From assembly GCA_963701735.1 (NCBI GenBank), contig CAVPBI010000022.1, positions 1-64,000 of the forward strand: a DNA stretch of 64,000 nucleotides, in the 5' to 3' direction. Position numbers and translations under genes: made by a program. This DNA comes from CAWABB01 sp963701735 (GTDB lineage Bacteria; Bacteroidota; Ignavibacteria; UBA10030; UBA6906). Under the pieces are notes generated by a model. It did no database searches. It saw nothing but the letters and a program-made list of their open reading frames with translations, and had not been told where the DNA came from. Position 1 is the stretch's first letter. Every line of letters begins with the position of its first letter. This document shows, one piece after another, positions 46,299 through 56,395 of this stretch.

Positions 46299-47214
46299 TC
46301 ACCCCGCCGTCCTCTCCCCGCCTTGCTCGTGACCCGCATCGTCAGAGCGCGCATCAAGGAGAACGAAGCGCGACCAGCGCGCCATCGCCCGCGCTTTCTC
46401 CAGGATGCCCGGCCGCGCTGTCTCCATCATCTCCCGGAAGTCTTCGTATCTCAACGTCCGCTGCTCGAACGTCCTCTTCCCGAGCGCGCCCAGGAAACGC
46501 CGCTCGAACTCCCCGAAGTACGATCCGTAGATATGGTAGCTGTCCGCCAGATGGCAGTATCTCCCCAGCGTGACCTGCCGTCCTATCTTCGAAGAAACAT
46601 TCTCCGCGATCTGCTTCTGAAGCTGAACAAGCGCGAAGATGTTCATGAAGGCCGCCTTGTATGCGTCGTTCGAACGGAAGCGGACGTTCATGCTGAGAAC
46701 CGGGACACCTTCCTCCTCGATGATCCGACACCAGATGCTCTGCAGGCACGGGGGATCGTAACACTCGTTGTCCTCCCACACCTTCCAGGTGATGGACTGT
46801 GCCCGACGGGTATGGGGGGCCTCCGCAAGCTTCTTGACCATCGCGCTCAATCTGGTCTACCGACGCGATGGTGGGCGATCGATACTTGAACAGCCGCTCA
46901 TGATAGGTGTACTCCCACCGCGTATCCGATGGATCGTCCGCCTTACGCACCAGGTGGTCCTTGATGCCCTCGCACACTTCCATCGTGTATTCCTGAAGGT
47001 CCTCCGGGCCGCCCGGGAAATCCTTGTGAATCATCGGTTCCTTCATCGGGTCCAGGATGGTGATGACCATGGTCGCGTCGATGCTCGGCGGATCGTCGGG
47101 CTTGTCGTACTGGGTCTTGATCCGACACCCGTTCTTGTGCAATTCAATCAGCGAGTTTTCCCAGGCCCTGGAAATGCAGTCGCCTTCGACATGGAGAACC
47201 GGAATCCCTTGCAT
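46299..47214 (-). CDS. Thymidylate synthase-family protein (copy 2, frameshifted and C-terminally extended)
   Basis: Nearly identical to copy 1, but one inserted base at about 46846 changes VDQIGAMVKK to a frame that ends early. The downstream frame continues normally from MVKKLAEAPHTRR through the catalytic PPCLQSIW. Because the unit boundary removes the copy-1 stop codon, the C-terminus reads past MAR into WSRFVLLDARSDDAG and about 10 further residues, stopping at 46299 inside copy 1. Only a truncated or shifted protein can be made unless the insertion is an error. Confidence 0.78.
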
Positions 47215-47273
47215 AGAGCATTGCTCCCGAAAAGACTGTGAAGGAAAGAAGCCGTCGTACCTGACCCGCGCCG

Positions 47274-49719
47274 CTATTCGGCGGACCGGGACTCGATCTC
47301 GACGGACGCCTCCTGCAGACCCGCCGACCGGGCCCGCACGGTGATGTTTCCCGCCGCTTCGCTGGACTGGATGACCGCCAGGCACAGACCGTTGAAGGCT
47401 TTGCGAGATGAGGCTACAAATGGCTCATGACTGGTCTGGAGTCCATTGTCCACGCCAATGACCTTCCCCTCCCCCGCCACTTCGAACGTCACGAGATTCT
47501 CCGCGTGCGGAACGAGGGTCCCCGCCTCGTCCAGGACCTTCACCGTGATGAACGCGAGATCCCTCCCGTCGGCCACGATCGCGGTTCTGTCCGCCTCCAG
47601 CAGTATCTTCGCCGGCGCGCCTGCGGTTTTCACCTCACGCACCAGCGGCTCTTTCCCGGCCCTGTGCCCGACGGCCTTCAGCGCCCCTGCCGCGAACGGC
47701 ACTTCCCACGCGAGATGAAGATCGTCCCCGGCCTTCGCCTTCGTTCCGTACGATGTTCCATTCAGAAAGAGCTCGACGCTGTCGCAGTTCGTGTACGCCC
47801 ACACATCGACCGTGTCGCCAGCAGCCCAGTTCCAGTGCGGCAGCAGGTGCAGCACGGGCGTGTCCGTCCACTCGCTTTGATACATGTAATAAGAGTCTTT
47901 CGGGAATCCGGCAAGATCAACGATCCCGAAGTACGAGCTCCGCGCGGGCCAGGGGTACGGGGTGGGCTCGCCCAGGTAATCGAAGCCCGTCCAGATGAAC
48001 ATCCCCGACAGGAACGCGTGCTTCTTCACGACCTTCCACGTCTCCTCGTGTGTGGAGCCCCAGGGTGCGCTGCAGTTGTCGTATGACGAACAGGTGAGGT
48101 CCGGATTGCCATCGCTAAACGGCCTGTCCCAGTACGTCGGCCACCTGCGAACGCTGTCCGCCGGCATGTCGTACTTCCCTCGTGTGGCAAGCGCGGAGGT
48201 CGTTTCGCTTCCAATGAACAGCTTACCCGGAAATCGCTGCGGGAACCCCTCAAACTTTTCGTGGGCGTAGTTGTACCCGATCAGGTCCAGAGCCCCGGAT
48301 CTGATCACAGGGTTCACCGTTTCCTGGTTGTTGCACCCTGCCGTGATGGGACGGGTCGGATCGATCCTCCTGATGACGGCCGCAAGCTCGCGCGCGATGA
48401 CGGCCCCGCTGCTGTCCTTCGGATCCCACTGCTCCAGGACCTCGTTCCCGATGCTCCAGATGAACACGCTCGGATGATTGCGGTCCCGATAGACCATATC
48501 CTCAAGGTCCCGAACGTGCCACGCATCCCAGTCCAGCGAATAGTCGAAGTCGGTCTTGGGCTTCTTCCACATATCGAACGCCTCATCCATGACGACGAAG
48601 CCCATCCTGTCGCAGAGGTCCAGAAGCTCGGGCGCCGGTGGGATTGTGCGACGTGCGGATAGCGTTCACCCCCATGGCCTTCAGGATTTCCAGCTGGCGT
48701 TCGAGCGCCCGGCGGTTGACCGCAGCCCCGAGGCAGCCGAGGTCGTGGTGGTTGCACACGCCCTTGATCTTGACCTGCCGCCCGTTGAGGACGAACCCGC
48801 TGTCGTTGTCGAAGCGGAACGTCCGGATGCCGAACGTGGTGGTCTGCTCGTCGAACACCTGCCCCTCGTGCTCGACGCGCGTGATCGCCCGCATCAGGCG
48901 GGGGTGCTCGATGCTCCAGAGGTCGGGGTTCCTGATAATGAAGGTCTGGGCGATTTCGCAGACTGAATCTCCTCGCACCTCGCAGTTCGCCTCTGCCCGG
49001 GCAACCGTCTCTCCAGCCTCGTTCTCCAGAGCGGTGATGACCCTGAGAGGACGGTCCTGAGGGAAGCGATTGCGGACCCTGGTGCTGACCGAAACCGTAG
49101 CGGATTCCGTTGAGACGTCAGACGTCGTGATGGACGTTCCCCGGTGATCCACATGGAGCTTTTCCGTCCGCACCAGCCATACGTTTCTATAGATGCCTGA
49201 GCCGGAGTACCACCGGGAATTGGGCTGCTGGGAGTTGTCGACCTTCACGGCAAGGATGTTGGACTCGGGGCCGTATTTCAGAAGCGGGGTCAGTTCATAC
49301 CTGAAAGAGCTGTACCCGTACGGCCGCTTTCCCAGGTAGTGGCCGTTGATCCAGACCTCGCCGTTCCTGTAGACTCCATCGAAATCAATGAAGACCAGCT
49401 TGCTTGTATCTGAGGCAGGCATGTTAAACGACTTCCGGTACCACCCGATCCCGCCGGGCAAAGCACCCCCGTTGTGGCCGGCAGGATTGCTGGCGCTGAA
49501 CTCGCCCTCGATGCTCCAGTCGTGCGGGAGGCGAAGCATCCGCCAGCCGGAATCGTCCACGGCAGGGTCCTGGCCGTTCGAAACGTCTCCCAGGTGAAAC
49601 TTCCAGTTCTTTCCGAAGTCTTCCGTTGTGCGGATGTCTGACGGGGGGGCGGAGCATGCAATCATCAGAAGCGCCATGGGTGTCAGCAGGAGGACGAAAG
49701 CCACGAGGGCCTGTTTCAC
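47274..49719 (-). CDS. GH2 family beta-galactosidase-like lipoprotein (copy 2, frameshifted)
   Basis: The same protein as copy 1 with scattered substitutions. Both catalytic Glu motifs (WSIGNEV, GSETTS) are kept. At about 48643 a CCC replaces CC in the conserved TSHNPPAPELLD region, so the frame shifts to TGARASG and stops soon after. The 378-codon upstream part contains the sugar-binding and Ig-like domains; the downstream part carries the catalytic barrel. The start is GTG 49719. Confidence 0.85.
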
Positions 49720-49804
49720 TGTGCGATTTCCTTCCTTGCGTACGGGTACCCCGCTCCACCGCCTGTTGGATGGTGGAGTCGAAGCAGGGAGACGTGGCAG
49801 GATA

Positions 49805-50760
49805 TCATGAATGGAACAGCGGCATCATCCCCTCGGTGCCGGCGAGGATCTTCTCGCGTTCTTCTCCGGTCAGGGGTTGGAACTCCGCCGCGAGGTTTAC
49901 TGCAAGCCTGTACAGACGAATGTCCCCCGGCGGGACCGCAGCCGTGATATCTTCGCTGAGCGTGAAGCGCACCGCCTTCCGCGCCTCTTCCAGCGCGTCG
50001 ATCGGCTGGTACCAGGCCTTCGGGTAGTTCTTCTCGACACCTTCCGGCCACGGCCCGCGCGCGAGCATCTTGAGAGCAAGCCGGGCGACCCCCTTTTTTC
50101 TTGCGTGTTCCATAATGGCCGGCCCGAAGTTGCCGCGGGCAACACAGACCAGGTTGCACGGAAAGAGGATCGAGTCGAACGCGAACCGGTCCATCATTGC
50201 GAGGGCCGCGGTCTCTGAATGTGCGGAGAACCCGATGTACCTGATCGTGCCTTCCTCGCGCGCCTTCACGAATGTCTCGAGCGCCCCGCCGGGGGCAAAG
50301 ATCTGTTCGACTTCCTCCATCTTCGTCACGGCGTGGAACTGATACAGGTCAAGGTGGTCGGTCTTCAATCGCTTGAGTGAGGTGTTCAACTCCGCCTCCG
50401 ATCCCCTGGCATCCCGCTCCATCGTCTTGCACGCGAGAAAGACGTTCTTCCGGTGCGGCGCGAGCGCCGGCCCGAGCTTCTCCTCCGCCTCCCCACCGCC
50501 GTACGACGGAGCCACGTCGAAGTAGTTGATGCTCCCGTCGACGGCTTCGGCAACCACCGTGTTCGCTTCGCGCTGGTCCATCCCCATGATGACGATGGCC
50601 CCAAAACCAACAACCGAGAGGTCGATGTCGTCCTTATAGCGCCGCCGGGGAAGCGGGGCTTGCAGAGGCCGGTTGATCATGGCTGTGAGGAGTCTGTTGT
50701 TCCGGGATTGGGCGAAATGCCGGCAAGGGCGGATGCGGCCAGGAAATTCCGTCGTTTCAT
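49805..50760 (-). CDS. Aldo/keto reductase (copy 2; signal region frameshifted)
   Basis: The reductase body is open from MINRPLQAPLPRRRYKDD (50680) to the stop and has every catalytic motif (YFDVAPSYGGG, ACKTM, YQFHAV). The original start MKRRNFLAASALAG at 50760 is out of frame with it, because one base is missing near 50717 relative to copy 1. If real, copy 2 would encode a 291-residue enzyme without Tat export, whereas copy 1 keeps the signal but has a broken body. Confidence 0.85.
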
Positions 50761-50817
50761 TGTCAGGCTCGCGGGGCAGGTTCAGAGGGACATGCGGGAA
50801 CGAAAACTCCCGCCCCG

Positions 50818-50846
50818 AAGTTACGGAATGAAAGAGGAACCTTCAA
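50818..50846 (-). promoter_or_regulatory. Candidate promoter of duplicated unit, copy 2
   Basis: TTGAAG and TAACTT with a 17-bp spacer, the same as at 46230-46258. Confidence 0.4.
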
Positions 50847-50997
50847 ATATTCGAAAGACCTGATTGCGGGCTACACGATTCGCTTCTCACCCCGCCGTCC
50901 TCTCCCCGCGTCGCTCGTGACCAGCGCATCGTCAGAGCGCGCATCAAGGAGAACGAAGCGCGACGTGCATCGCGCACAGCCAGGAAGGCCTTGTCGA

Positions 50998-53528
50998 CTA
51001 CCTGATCATCACGAGCGGCATCGCCTGCGCGTTCTCCCCCATCCGCAGCCTGGCCATGTAGACACCGCTCGACAGGGGCCGGGCGCTGCGGCCCGTTCCG
51101 TCCCAGGCAACCGTGTAGTTGCCGGACATGATCTCCCCGTCGAACAGCGTCGTGACACTCCGACCCGTCACGTCGTAGACCTCGAGCACGACGCGCTGCG
51201 CGCCGCCTGATCCCCGAACGCTGAAGGGGATGATCGTGCCTGCGTTGAACGGGTTGGGATAGTTCTGGTACAGTGTGAACGAGGCCGGGACAGGATCGTG
51301 CGGCTCCCCGGCAACGCCCGTCAGAAGCTCTGCCCCCTCCCCGCGGCTCTCCCCTCCCGCGTCGGCGAGATACAGGTTGACCCAGTCAGGTCGAAGCGTC
51401 GGGGCGACCTTTGACAGCGTCGCCCATTCCTCGTCCGTGAGTCGTTTGAACCCGGTGGTGAGGTGCTCGTAGTAGACCTGGACCGGCCCGACGAACGCCG
51501 TGGGAACGCCGCCGGGAGGCGCAGCCACGACGAGCGCCAGCTCGACGGGCCCGTGCCCACATGCTGAACCCACCCGACCATGCCGCCCCCCGCGTCTGTC
51601 GGGGCGGTGTGTATGTCCGCAACCACATAATCCACGCTGGTGTCATTCACATCCGCAACGAACTCCTGACCGTACAGCAGCCGCGGGTACCATCCGTCAT
51701 AGCGCGTTCCACACATGTTCTCGACGCGCAGCATCCCTCTCAGAAACGCTCTCTCCTCGGCCGTGAGCGCGGCGTTCGCGAGCTCCTTGCCTGCGATCGA
51801 TGACAGCGTGTCGGCGACGCCGGCCAGGAGATCGAAGTACTGTCCGGCCCGGGCAGATCCCTGAAACCTGCGGATGCGGTCCGCGCGAACTGGCCGAGCC
51901 GGTCATAGAACAACACGTTCGGCTCCACGTAGCTTTCCGGGTAGGAGCACACGATGCCCACCGTGTACGGCTGCTTTCCATACAGGATGTTGTCGTGCCG
52001 CAATTGGGCCCAGGACGCAAGCTGGGTGTTCATCTTCTCCTGCCACCACGCCGCGGTCTGCATGAACGGAGGCAACGCGTCGCGCGCGGGCGGCGGGTTC
52101 AGAGCCCTGATCAATCCCAGCCACGAGCAGAATACCGACGACGTCCAGTAGGATGCATCGTAGGAGTCAATCAGGTACCGCAAACCGGCGAGGTTCGAGG
52201 CGTAATGGTACTGCTCGAGCTCCGCCTGCAGAAGCTGGGCTGCGGCGTCGTTGCCCAGCGCGAACAGAACATCGAGACTGGACGGAAGCATACGGCGGAC
52301 TTCGGAACCATTGTAGACGATCTTGTCGTAGACAACGTTTCCGGTAATATAGCCGTCGATGATGAACCGCTGGCCGAGCAGAAGGAACGCCGACGCCGGC
52401 TGGACCTTGTCGGGATACAGAGGGTCCTTGATCAGGATCTGTGAGATGATACGCTGCCCGGCGTACGGCTGCGTCGCGAGTGAGTCCTGCAGTTCGTGAA
52501 GCCGCGCCAGGTCCACAAGCTCGGCCGGCGAGGCGAGCCCGATCCGCCCGGCAAGATCGCCGAGCTGATCCACCGTCACATTGTCCGACTCGCCGAGGAG
52601 ATACGTCAGCAGCCGGTCGACGTCGGCCAGGTTTGCTCCGGCACCGGAGAGACGAACCGCTTCGCGCAGCAGCATGGCATCGATGCACTGCCGTTGGATA
52701 TCGGCCTCCGGCCACTGGGTGGTCCGTGCCCTGCGGGGCCCGCAGATACAACTCCGTCCTCCCCAGCCAGATCATCGCCCGGAAGTATTTCGCAAGGACC
52801 GGGTCGCGCGCATAGTGGCCGCGCACGGTGAACTGGCTGAAGTCATAGTTCCGTTCCTGGCTTGCGAACAGGGCGAGCGATGCCGCCGAAAGCCCCTCGA
52901 TATACTGATGCAGGGTGTCAAGCAGTCCGGCATTCTCCGGGAAGTGCGGCTGCACGGGCTCGCCAAGAAGCTGCAACGGGAGCGTGAGATAGACGTCGAC
53001 ATCGCGGAGCGACCGGGCCATCACCGGATCCGCACCATACTCGCTTGCCAGCGCCGGAATCTGCCCGCGGATACCTTCGAGGCTGGCGGTGACCTTGGGG
53101 AGAAGGACCTGCCTCTCGAGCCCTTTCAGGAGCTCGTCATACGAGAGATGAACCGCGTACAGCAGAGCATCCGTCGAGACGAAGACCGGAAGGTCGCGGG
53201 TGAAGATTTCGTGAAACGCCTGGATGAATGTCGGGCGCTCCAGGCGGGAGCTCACGAAGAATCCGTGCTTCCCCAGAAGCGACCGCTCGTAGTCCGTCAG
53301 CCGGTAGGCGGTGTCTATTGTCGCAAGGTACGCGGGCTCGAGCGAGGTGCCGGCGACCTCGCCGCGGAAGGTGCCGGCGGGGTACATCTCAAGGAACGTC
53401 GAGTATCCGAGGTTCTGGTGCGTCGAGAGGAATTGGCCGTAGGCCTGGACGTCAAACGAGGTCTGACCCTGAGCGCGGAACGAGAGGAGGAGCAGGCCCG
53501 TGAGGACAACAGCGCGAGCGCGTGTCAT
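50998..53528 (-). pseudogene. DUF3160 protein with T9SS-like sorting domain, three frameshifts
   Basis: About 843 codons. The start at 53528 has GGAGG 8 nt upstream and a signal ending RAQGQ. The DUF3160 body is read in consecutive frames: FLEMYPAGTFRGEVAG, LPVFVSTDALLYAVHLSYDELL and FRAMIWLGRTELYLRAP, then REAVRLSGAGANLADVDRLL, FIIDGYITGN and YGKQPYTVGIVCSYPESYVEP, then FLRGMLRVENMCGTRYDGWY, then YLADAGGES. A sorting domain, YQNYPNPFNAGT, ends MPLVMIR. Frame changes are near 52712, 51885 and 51555. The sorting domain is divergent but has the right layout. The family is secreted and of unknown function. Confidence 0.75.
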
Positions 53529-53553
53529 GGCTGGACCCTCCGGAGTCTGCACC

Positions 53554-53582
53554 AAGATACGGCGCTCGCGCGCGTAATTCAA
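53554..53582 (-). promoter_or_regulatory. Promoter of the DUF3160 gene
   Basis: TTGAAT and TATCTT with a 17-bp spacer; the leader to the start codon is about 20 nt. Confidence 0.55.
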
Positions 53583-53612
53583 CAAGCCCACAGGAAGTGG
53601 CGGGAATACTGC

Positions 53613-54920
53613 CTAAAAATTGACCTCGAAATTCGCGTACACGATGTCGCCTGTCCCCCCGACCTGATACGGGAGGGAAAGACCTCCGACGGGGGACTTG
53701 TGCGTGTAGATATACTCGAGGTTGCAGCGCACGACGTGATTCTTCCACGGGTGGTAATTCACTCCGAACCGCAGATCCCACGGATTGCCGTACTCGCCGA
53801 ACACCTTCGAGTATCCCGAGTAGACCTGCAGCATAGCCGGGATCACCATGCCCGACGCCTGGAGCTGAAATCCGTTGTCAGTGAGCTGGTCGAATGCGAG
53901 GCTCTCGATGCCGCGGCCCGCGAAATTGTTCACCCACCGCCAGTAGTACTCGCCCTCGAGCGAGAACCCCGCGTGTTTCACGCCCGCATCGATGCTGGTC
54001 ATGTTGTACGTGGCGTTGTCCAGCTGAATCCCCTGCCCGAACACGCCGGGCGCAAAGATCACGGCGCCGTCGGAGAGCCGGATCGTCACATTCTCGAACG
54101 CCTCGCTCGAAGGCACGCCCTGGCGATCCTCGGGGCTCCGCGTGTAATGAGCGCCGAGCCGCGTCGCAAGCTCCTGATGGTTCTCGAAATCTCCGAAGTT
54201 GCTGTTCAATCCGTACTCCCCCGTTGTCGGGTACCAGACCACCTCTCCTGACAGCGTGTTCAGGTGCTCATCAAGCTGTCCTGCGTCGACCCCGAGCTGG
54301 CTCAGGTTATTGCCGAGCATCACGCTGTACGTCAGACCGTCGACGACGGTACCCCTTGCCCACAGCCCCATGGTATACGACGGGCGGAAGAACTCATCGG
54401 CGATGTACCGATTGTCGTTCGTCAGCCAGAACGGAAAGGTGCCCTCCGTCGATCTCGTACCCGGGAGAGAGTTCACACCGCCGCCCAGCGTGAAGTGGTT
54501 GCTGAACGTATAGGTGAGGTTCCCCGCAACGACGACCTGTGCCCCCTGCCCCTGTGCGGTGTTGTTCGTCCAGACGTAGAAGAGGAAACGGAAGTTCGGA
54601 TCCAGGAGCCACCCGGGGAACTGGATGTTCACCTTGTTGAGCTGGATGTCCTGCCGGCGGTCCAGGCTGATCGTTGTGCCGTCATGGTCCGTGTAGCTGC
54701 CATCCAGACCCTTCTGGTTGAGGTACCGAACGTACGTGTAGATCTTCAGGTTGACTTCCCCCATGTCGGTCTTCACAAGCTTGAAGCCCGCATTCGGCTT
54801 GTAGCTGCCCCACTGGTCCCCTTTCGAGGTGTCGTTGGAGGTGGCGGCTGATTGAGAGAACGCGGCGACGTGCGTCAGAACCGCCCCCAGCAGTAGAGCA
54901 GCGAGAAATGGGGGTTTCAC
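53613..54920 (-). CDS. Outer-membrane porin-like beta-barrel protein
   Basis: 435 residues. I choose GTG 54920 because AAGGAG lies six bases upstream; an in-frame ATG 15 bases earlier has no ribosome binding site. The signal peptide (LAALLLGAVLTHVAAFSQ) is followed by a barrel with alternating strands, such as LKIYTYVRYLNQKG, RFLFYVWTNN, YTFSNHFTLGGGV and FSLEGEYYWRWVNNF, and a terminal Phe in YANFEVNF, as needed for BAM assembly. It resembles phosphate-selective-type porins (OprP-like) in general layout. The solute is unknown. It is a single gene between DUF3160 and the 55-56 kb pair. Confidence 0.72.
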   Translation of the reverse strand: MKPPFLAALLLGAVLTHVAAFSQSAATSNDTSKGDQWGSYKPNAGFKLVKTDMGEVNLKIYTYVRYLNQKGLDGSYTDHDGTTISLDRRQDIQLNKVNIQFPGWLLDPNFRFLFYVWTNNTAQGQGAQVVVAGNLTYTFSNHFTLGGGVNSLPGTRSTEGTFPFWLTNDNRYIADEFFRPSYTMGLWARGTVVDGLTYSVMLGNNLSQLGVDAGQLDEHLNTLSGEVVWYPTTGEYGLNSNFGDFENHQELATRLGAHYTRSPEDRQGVPSSEAFENVTIRLSDGAVIFAPGVFGQGIQLDNATYNMTSIDAGVKHAGFSLEGEYYWRWVNNFAGRGIESLAFDQLTDNGFQLQASGMVIPAMLQVYSGYSKVFGEYGNPWDLRFGVNYHPWKNHVVRCNLEYIYTHKSPVGGLSLPYQVGGTGDIVYANFEVNF

Positions 54921-55027
54921 AGTAGACTCCTTCATACGATGGACGATTGCTGATCGGATCAGACCGATGCCTTCAGCAAGGAAACAGGCACGAATGTGTC
55001 CGGCGTGCCGATGCCACCGGAGCTTCT

Positions 55028-55954
55028 TTACTCTTTATCCTGCCGCTCAAGAATCGCGTTCGACTTCATCAGGTTCTGAACGACCTCCTGGTAGTACGGC
55101 TTCTCCTTCAGGCTGGCATAGGAACCGGGGAAGTACACGAGCGTGATGTCGGCGCCGCCGCTTTCAAACGCGTTCAGGACCACCGCGCACCGCTGGTCGT
55201 GGCCGAGCCGGGTATTGTCGATCATCGGAAAATCGAAGTACCCTACCCAGAATTCGACGCTGTTGCTTTCGACGTTCCCGAGGGTGTCTTTCGGCGTTTT
55301 TATCTCCATCCGGATCTTCAGCTCCCGGTTGGCCAGGTCAGCGTCCTGGATGAACAGGGAGAAATACCGCTTCACTCCGTCCAGCACAAGAGCCCCCTCG
55401 TCCAGTGCAAGTCCGCCCGGGCTCGCCTTGAGCGAATCAAGATCGATGAACCGGTCGAACTTCATGCCGGCGGCCTCCAGCACGAGCATCTGCTTCCTCG
55501 TGATTTCTGCTGCGACCTTCTGGAGTCTCACGGAGTATCCCTTCCGCGCAGGGTCTCCTGACGCTTTGATCTGCCGGTCGATATACAGGAAGAGCGGCTT
55601 CAGGTTCAGGGATTCGTGGAAGTTGTACGCGAGAAGTTCCAGGTTGAGGACCTTTTCGTCGAGCGAGATCGACCCGGGCTTCAGGAAGGACTGGATCATC
55701 GAGACGAACATGTCCTTCCGGAGGGCGCTCTCCGCCTCTTCCCGCCGGCTCATCAACTCCGTGTAGATGCGGACGTTGGTCTCTGTCGCCTGCATGCGCT
55801 CCCGCATCGCGTTCTCGGTGATCTCCCTGTCTTTGAGATAGTTCGACCCGATGAACCCAAGAATCGCAACGGTGATGGCCGTAATCAACCCGCCGCCGGA
55901 CTGCAGCACCACCGCCAGTTTTTCCCAGGGATCCTTCTTCTTGGTTTCCTCCAC
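55028..55954 (-). CDS. Membrane-anchored protein of unknown function (downstream gene of pair)
   Basis: 308 residues from GTG 55954 with GGAGGAAA 8 nt upstream. A short cytosolic start (EETKKKDPWEKLA) precedes one transmembrane helix (about 20-40, GGGLITAITVAILGFIGSNYL), then a charged, probably coiled-coil stretch (about 42-85) and a soluble domain with beta strands (VEFWVGYFDFPMID, ADITLVYFPGSY). It starts two bases after the stop of the small exported protein, so the two form an operon. I recognise no family. Confidence 0.65.
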   Translation of the reverse strand: MEETKKKDPWEKLAVVLQSGGGLITAITVAILGFIGSNYLKDREITENAMRERMQATETNVRIYTELMSRREEAESALRKDMFVSMIQSFLKPGSISLDEKVLNLELLAYNFHESLNLKPLFLYIDRQIKASGDPARKGYSVRLQKVAAEITRKQMLVLEAAGMKFDRFIDLDSLKASPGGLALDEGALVLDGVKRYFSLFIQDADLANRELKIRMEIKTPKDTLGNVESNSVEFWVGYFDFPMIDNTRLGHDQRCAVVLNAFESGGADITLVYFPGSYASLKEKPYYQEVVQNLMKSNAILERQDKE

Positions 55955-55956
55955 GA

Positions 55957-56286
55957 CTATTTCCTCCGAAGGGAATACTTCCCGTCCTTTGCCTCCAGCA
56001 CAAGGTCATAGCGTGCCGCCTTGTCGTAGGAGACGAGCTGAAACGACGGGGCCTGATCCTTGTAGCGAACCGTCAGGGTGCACTTCCCCTTCTCTTTCAC
56101 GATCAGGCGGAACGAACCGAACTTGTCCGTTTCGCCTGCGTAGGACTTCCCGGCGATAGAGATATCCACCTTCACCCCGGCGTCAACGGGCTTCGTCCCT
56201 TCTGACAGGGTGCCAAAGATCTCTCCTGCCAGTGCTGACGCCGCGGACAGGGCGACCAGGAATGCGACCACCACGATGGATTTCAT
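55957..56286 (-). CDS. Small exported carboxypeptidase-regulatory-like domain protein
   Basis: 109 residues. Three consecutive ATGs exist; I choose 56286 for spacing to AAGG. The signal peptide ends SALAG. The mature part is one transthyretin-like beta-sandwich: IFGTLSEGTKPVDAGVKVDI, YAGETDKFGSFRLIV, CTLTVRYKDQAPSF, YDLVLEAKDGKYSLRRK. Such domains decorate secreted or periplasmic proteins. It is the first gene of the two-gene operon with 55028-55954 and has a clear promoter. Function unknown. Confidence 0.7.
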   Translation of the reverse strand: MKSIVVVAFLVALSAASALAGEIFGTLSEGTKPVDAGVKVDISIAGKSYAGETDKFGSFRLIVKEKGKCTLTVRYKDQAPSFQLVSYDKAARYDLVLEAKDGKYSLRRK

Positions 56287-56337
56287 CATCATCACCTTCT
56301 CTATGAATCGAACATGCGATATGCTGTGCAACGGACA

Positions 56338-56366
56338 AATCTACCCGAATGGCGAACGAGAATCAA
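56338..56366 (-). promoter_or_regulatory. Promoter of the 56286-55028 operon
   Basis: TTGATT and TAGATT with a 17-bp spacer on the minus strand, about 52 bp before the chosen start; the hexamers are identical to two other promoters in this window. Confidence 0.6.
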
Positions 56367-56395
56367 ACGGCAGGACGCCGCGCCGGGCCGGTCGT

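Larger units (their letters stand above)
41789..46374. repeat. Tandem duplication, copy 1 (4586 bp)
   Basis: Unit 1 of a head-to-tail direct duplication. It begins at CAGCGCGCCATCGCCCGCGC and ends at GAACGAAGCGCGAC, directly abutting copy 2. It holds, in transcription order on the minus strand, an aldo/keto reductase, a GH2 glycosidase and a thymidylate synthase. The copies are almost identical, with scattered substitutions and a few one-base indels. No insertion sequence or target-site repeat is seen at the junction. Confidence 0.9.
46375..50964. repeat. Tandem duplication, copy 2 (about 4590 bp)
   Basis: Second unit, directly joined to copy 1, with the same gene order. Visible indels against copy 1 are an extra T at about 46846 (thymidylate synthase), an extra C at about 48643 (GH2), a retained A at about 50494 (reductase body) and a lost base at about 50717 (reductase Tat signal). 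Confidence 0.9.

Noticed and set aside
45789..46889. A 366-codon plus-strand frame across the duplication junction
   Set aside because: Antisense to the reductase and thymidylate synthase genes; created by the junction and GC bias.
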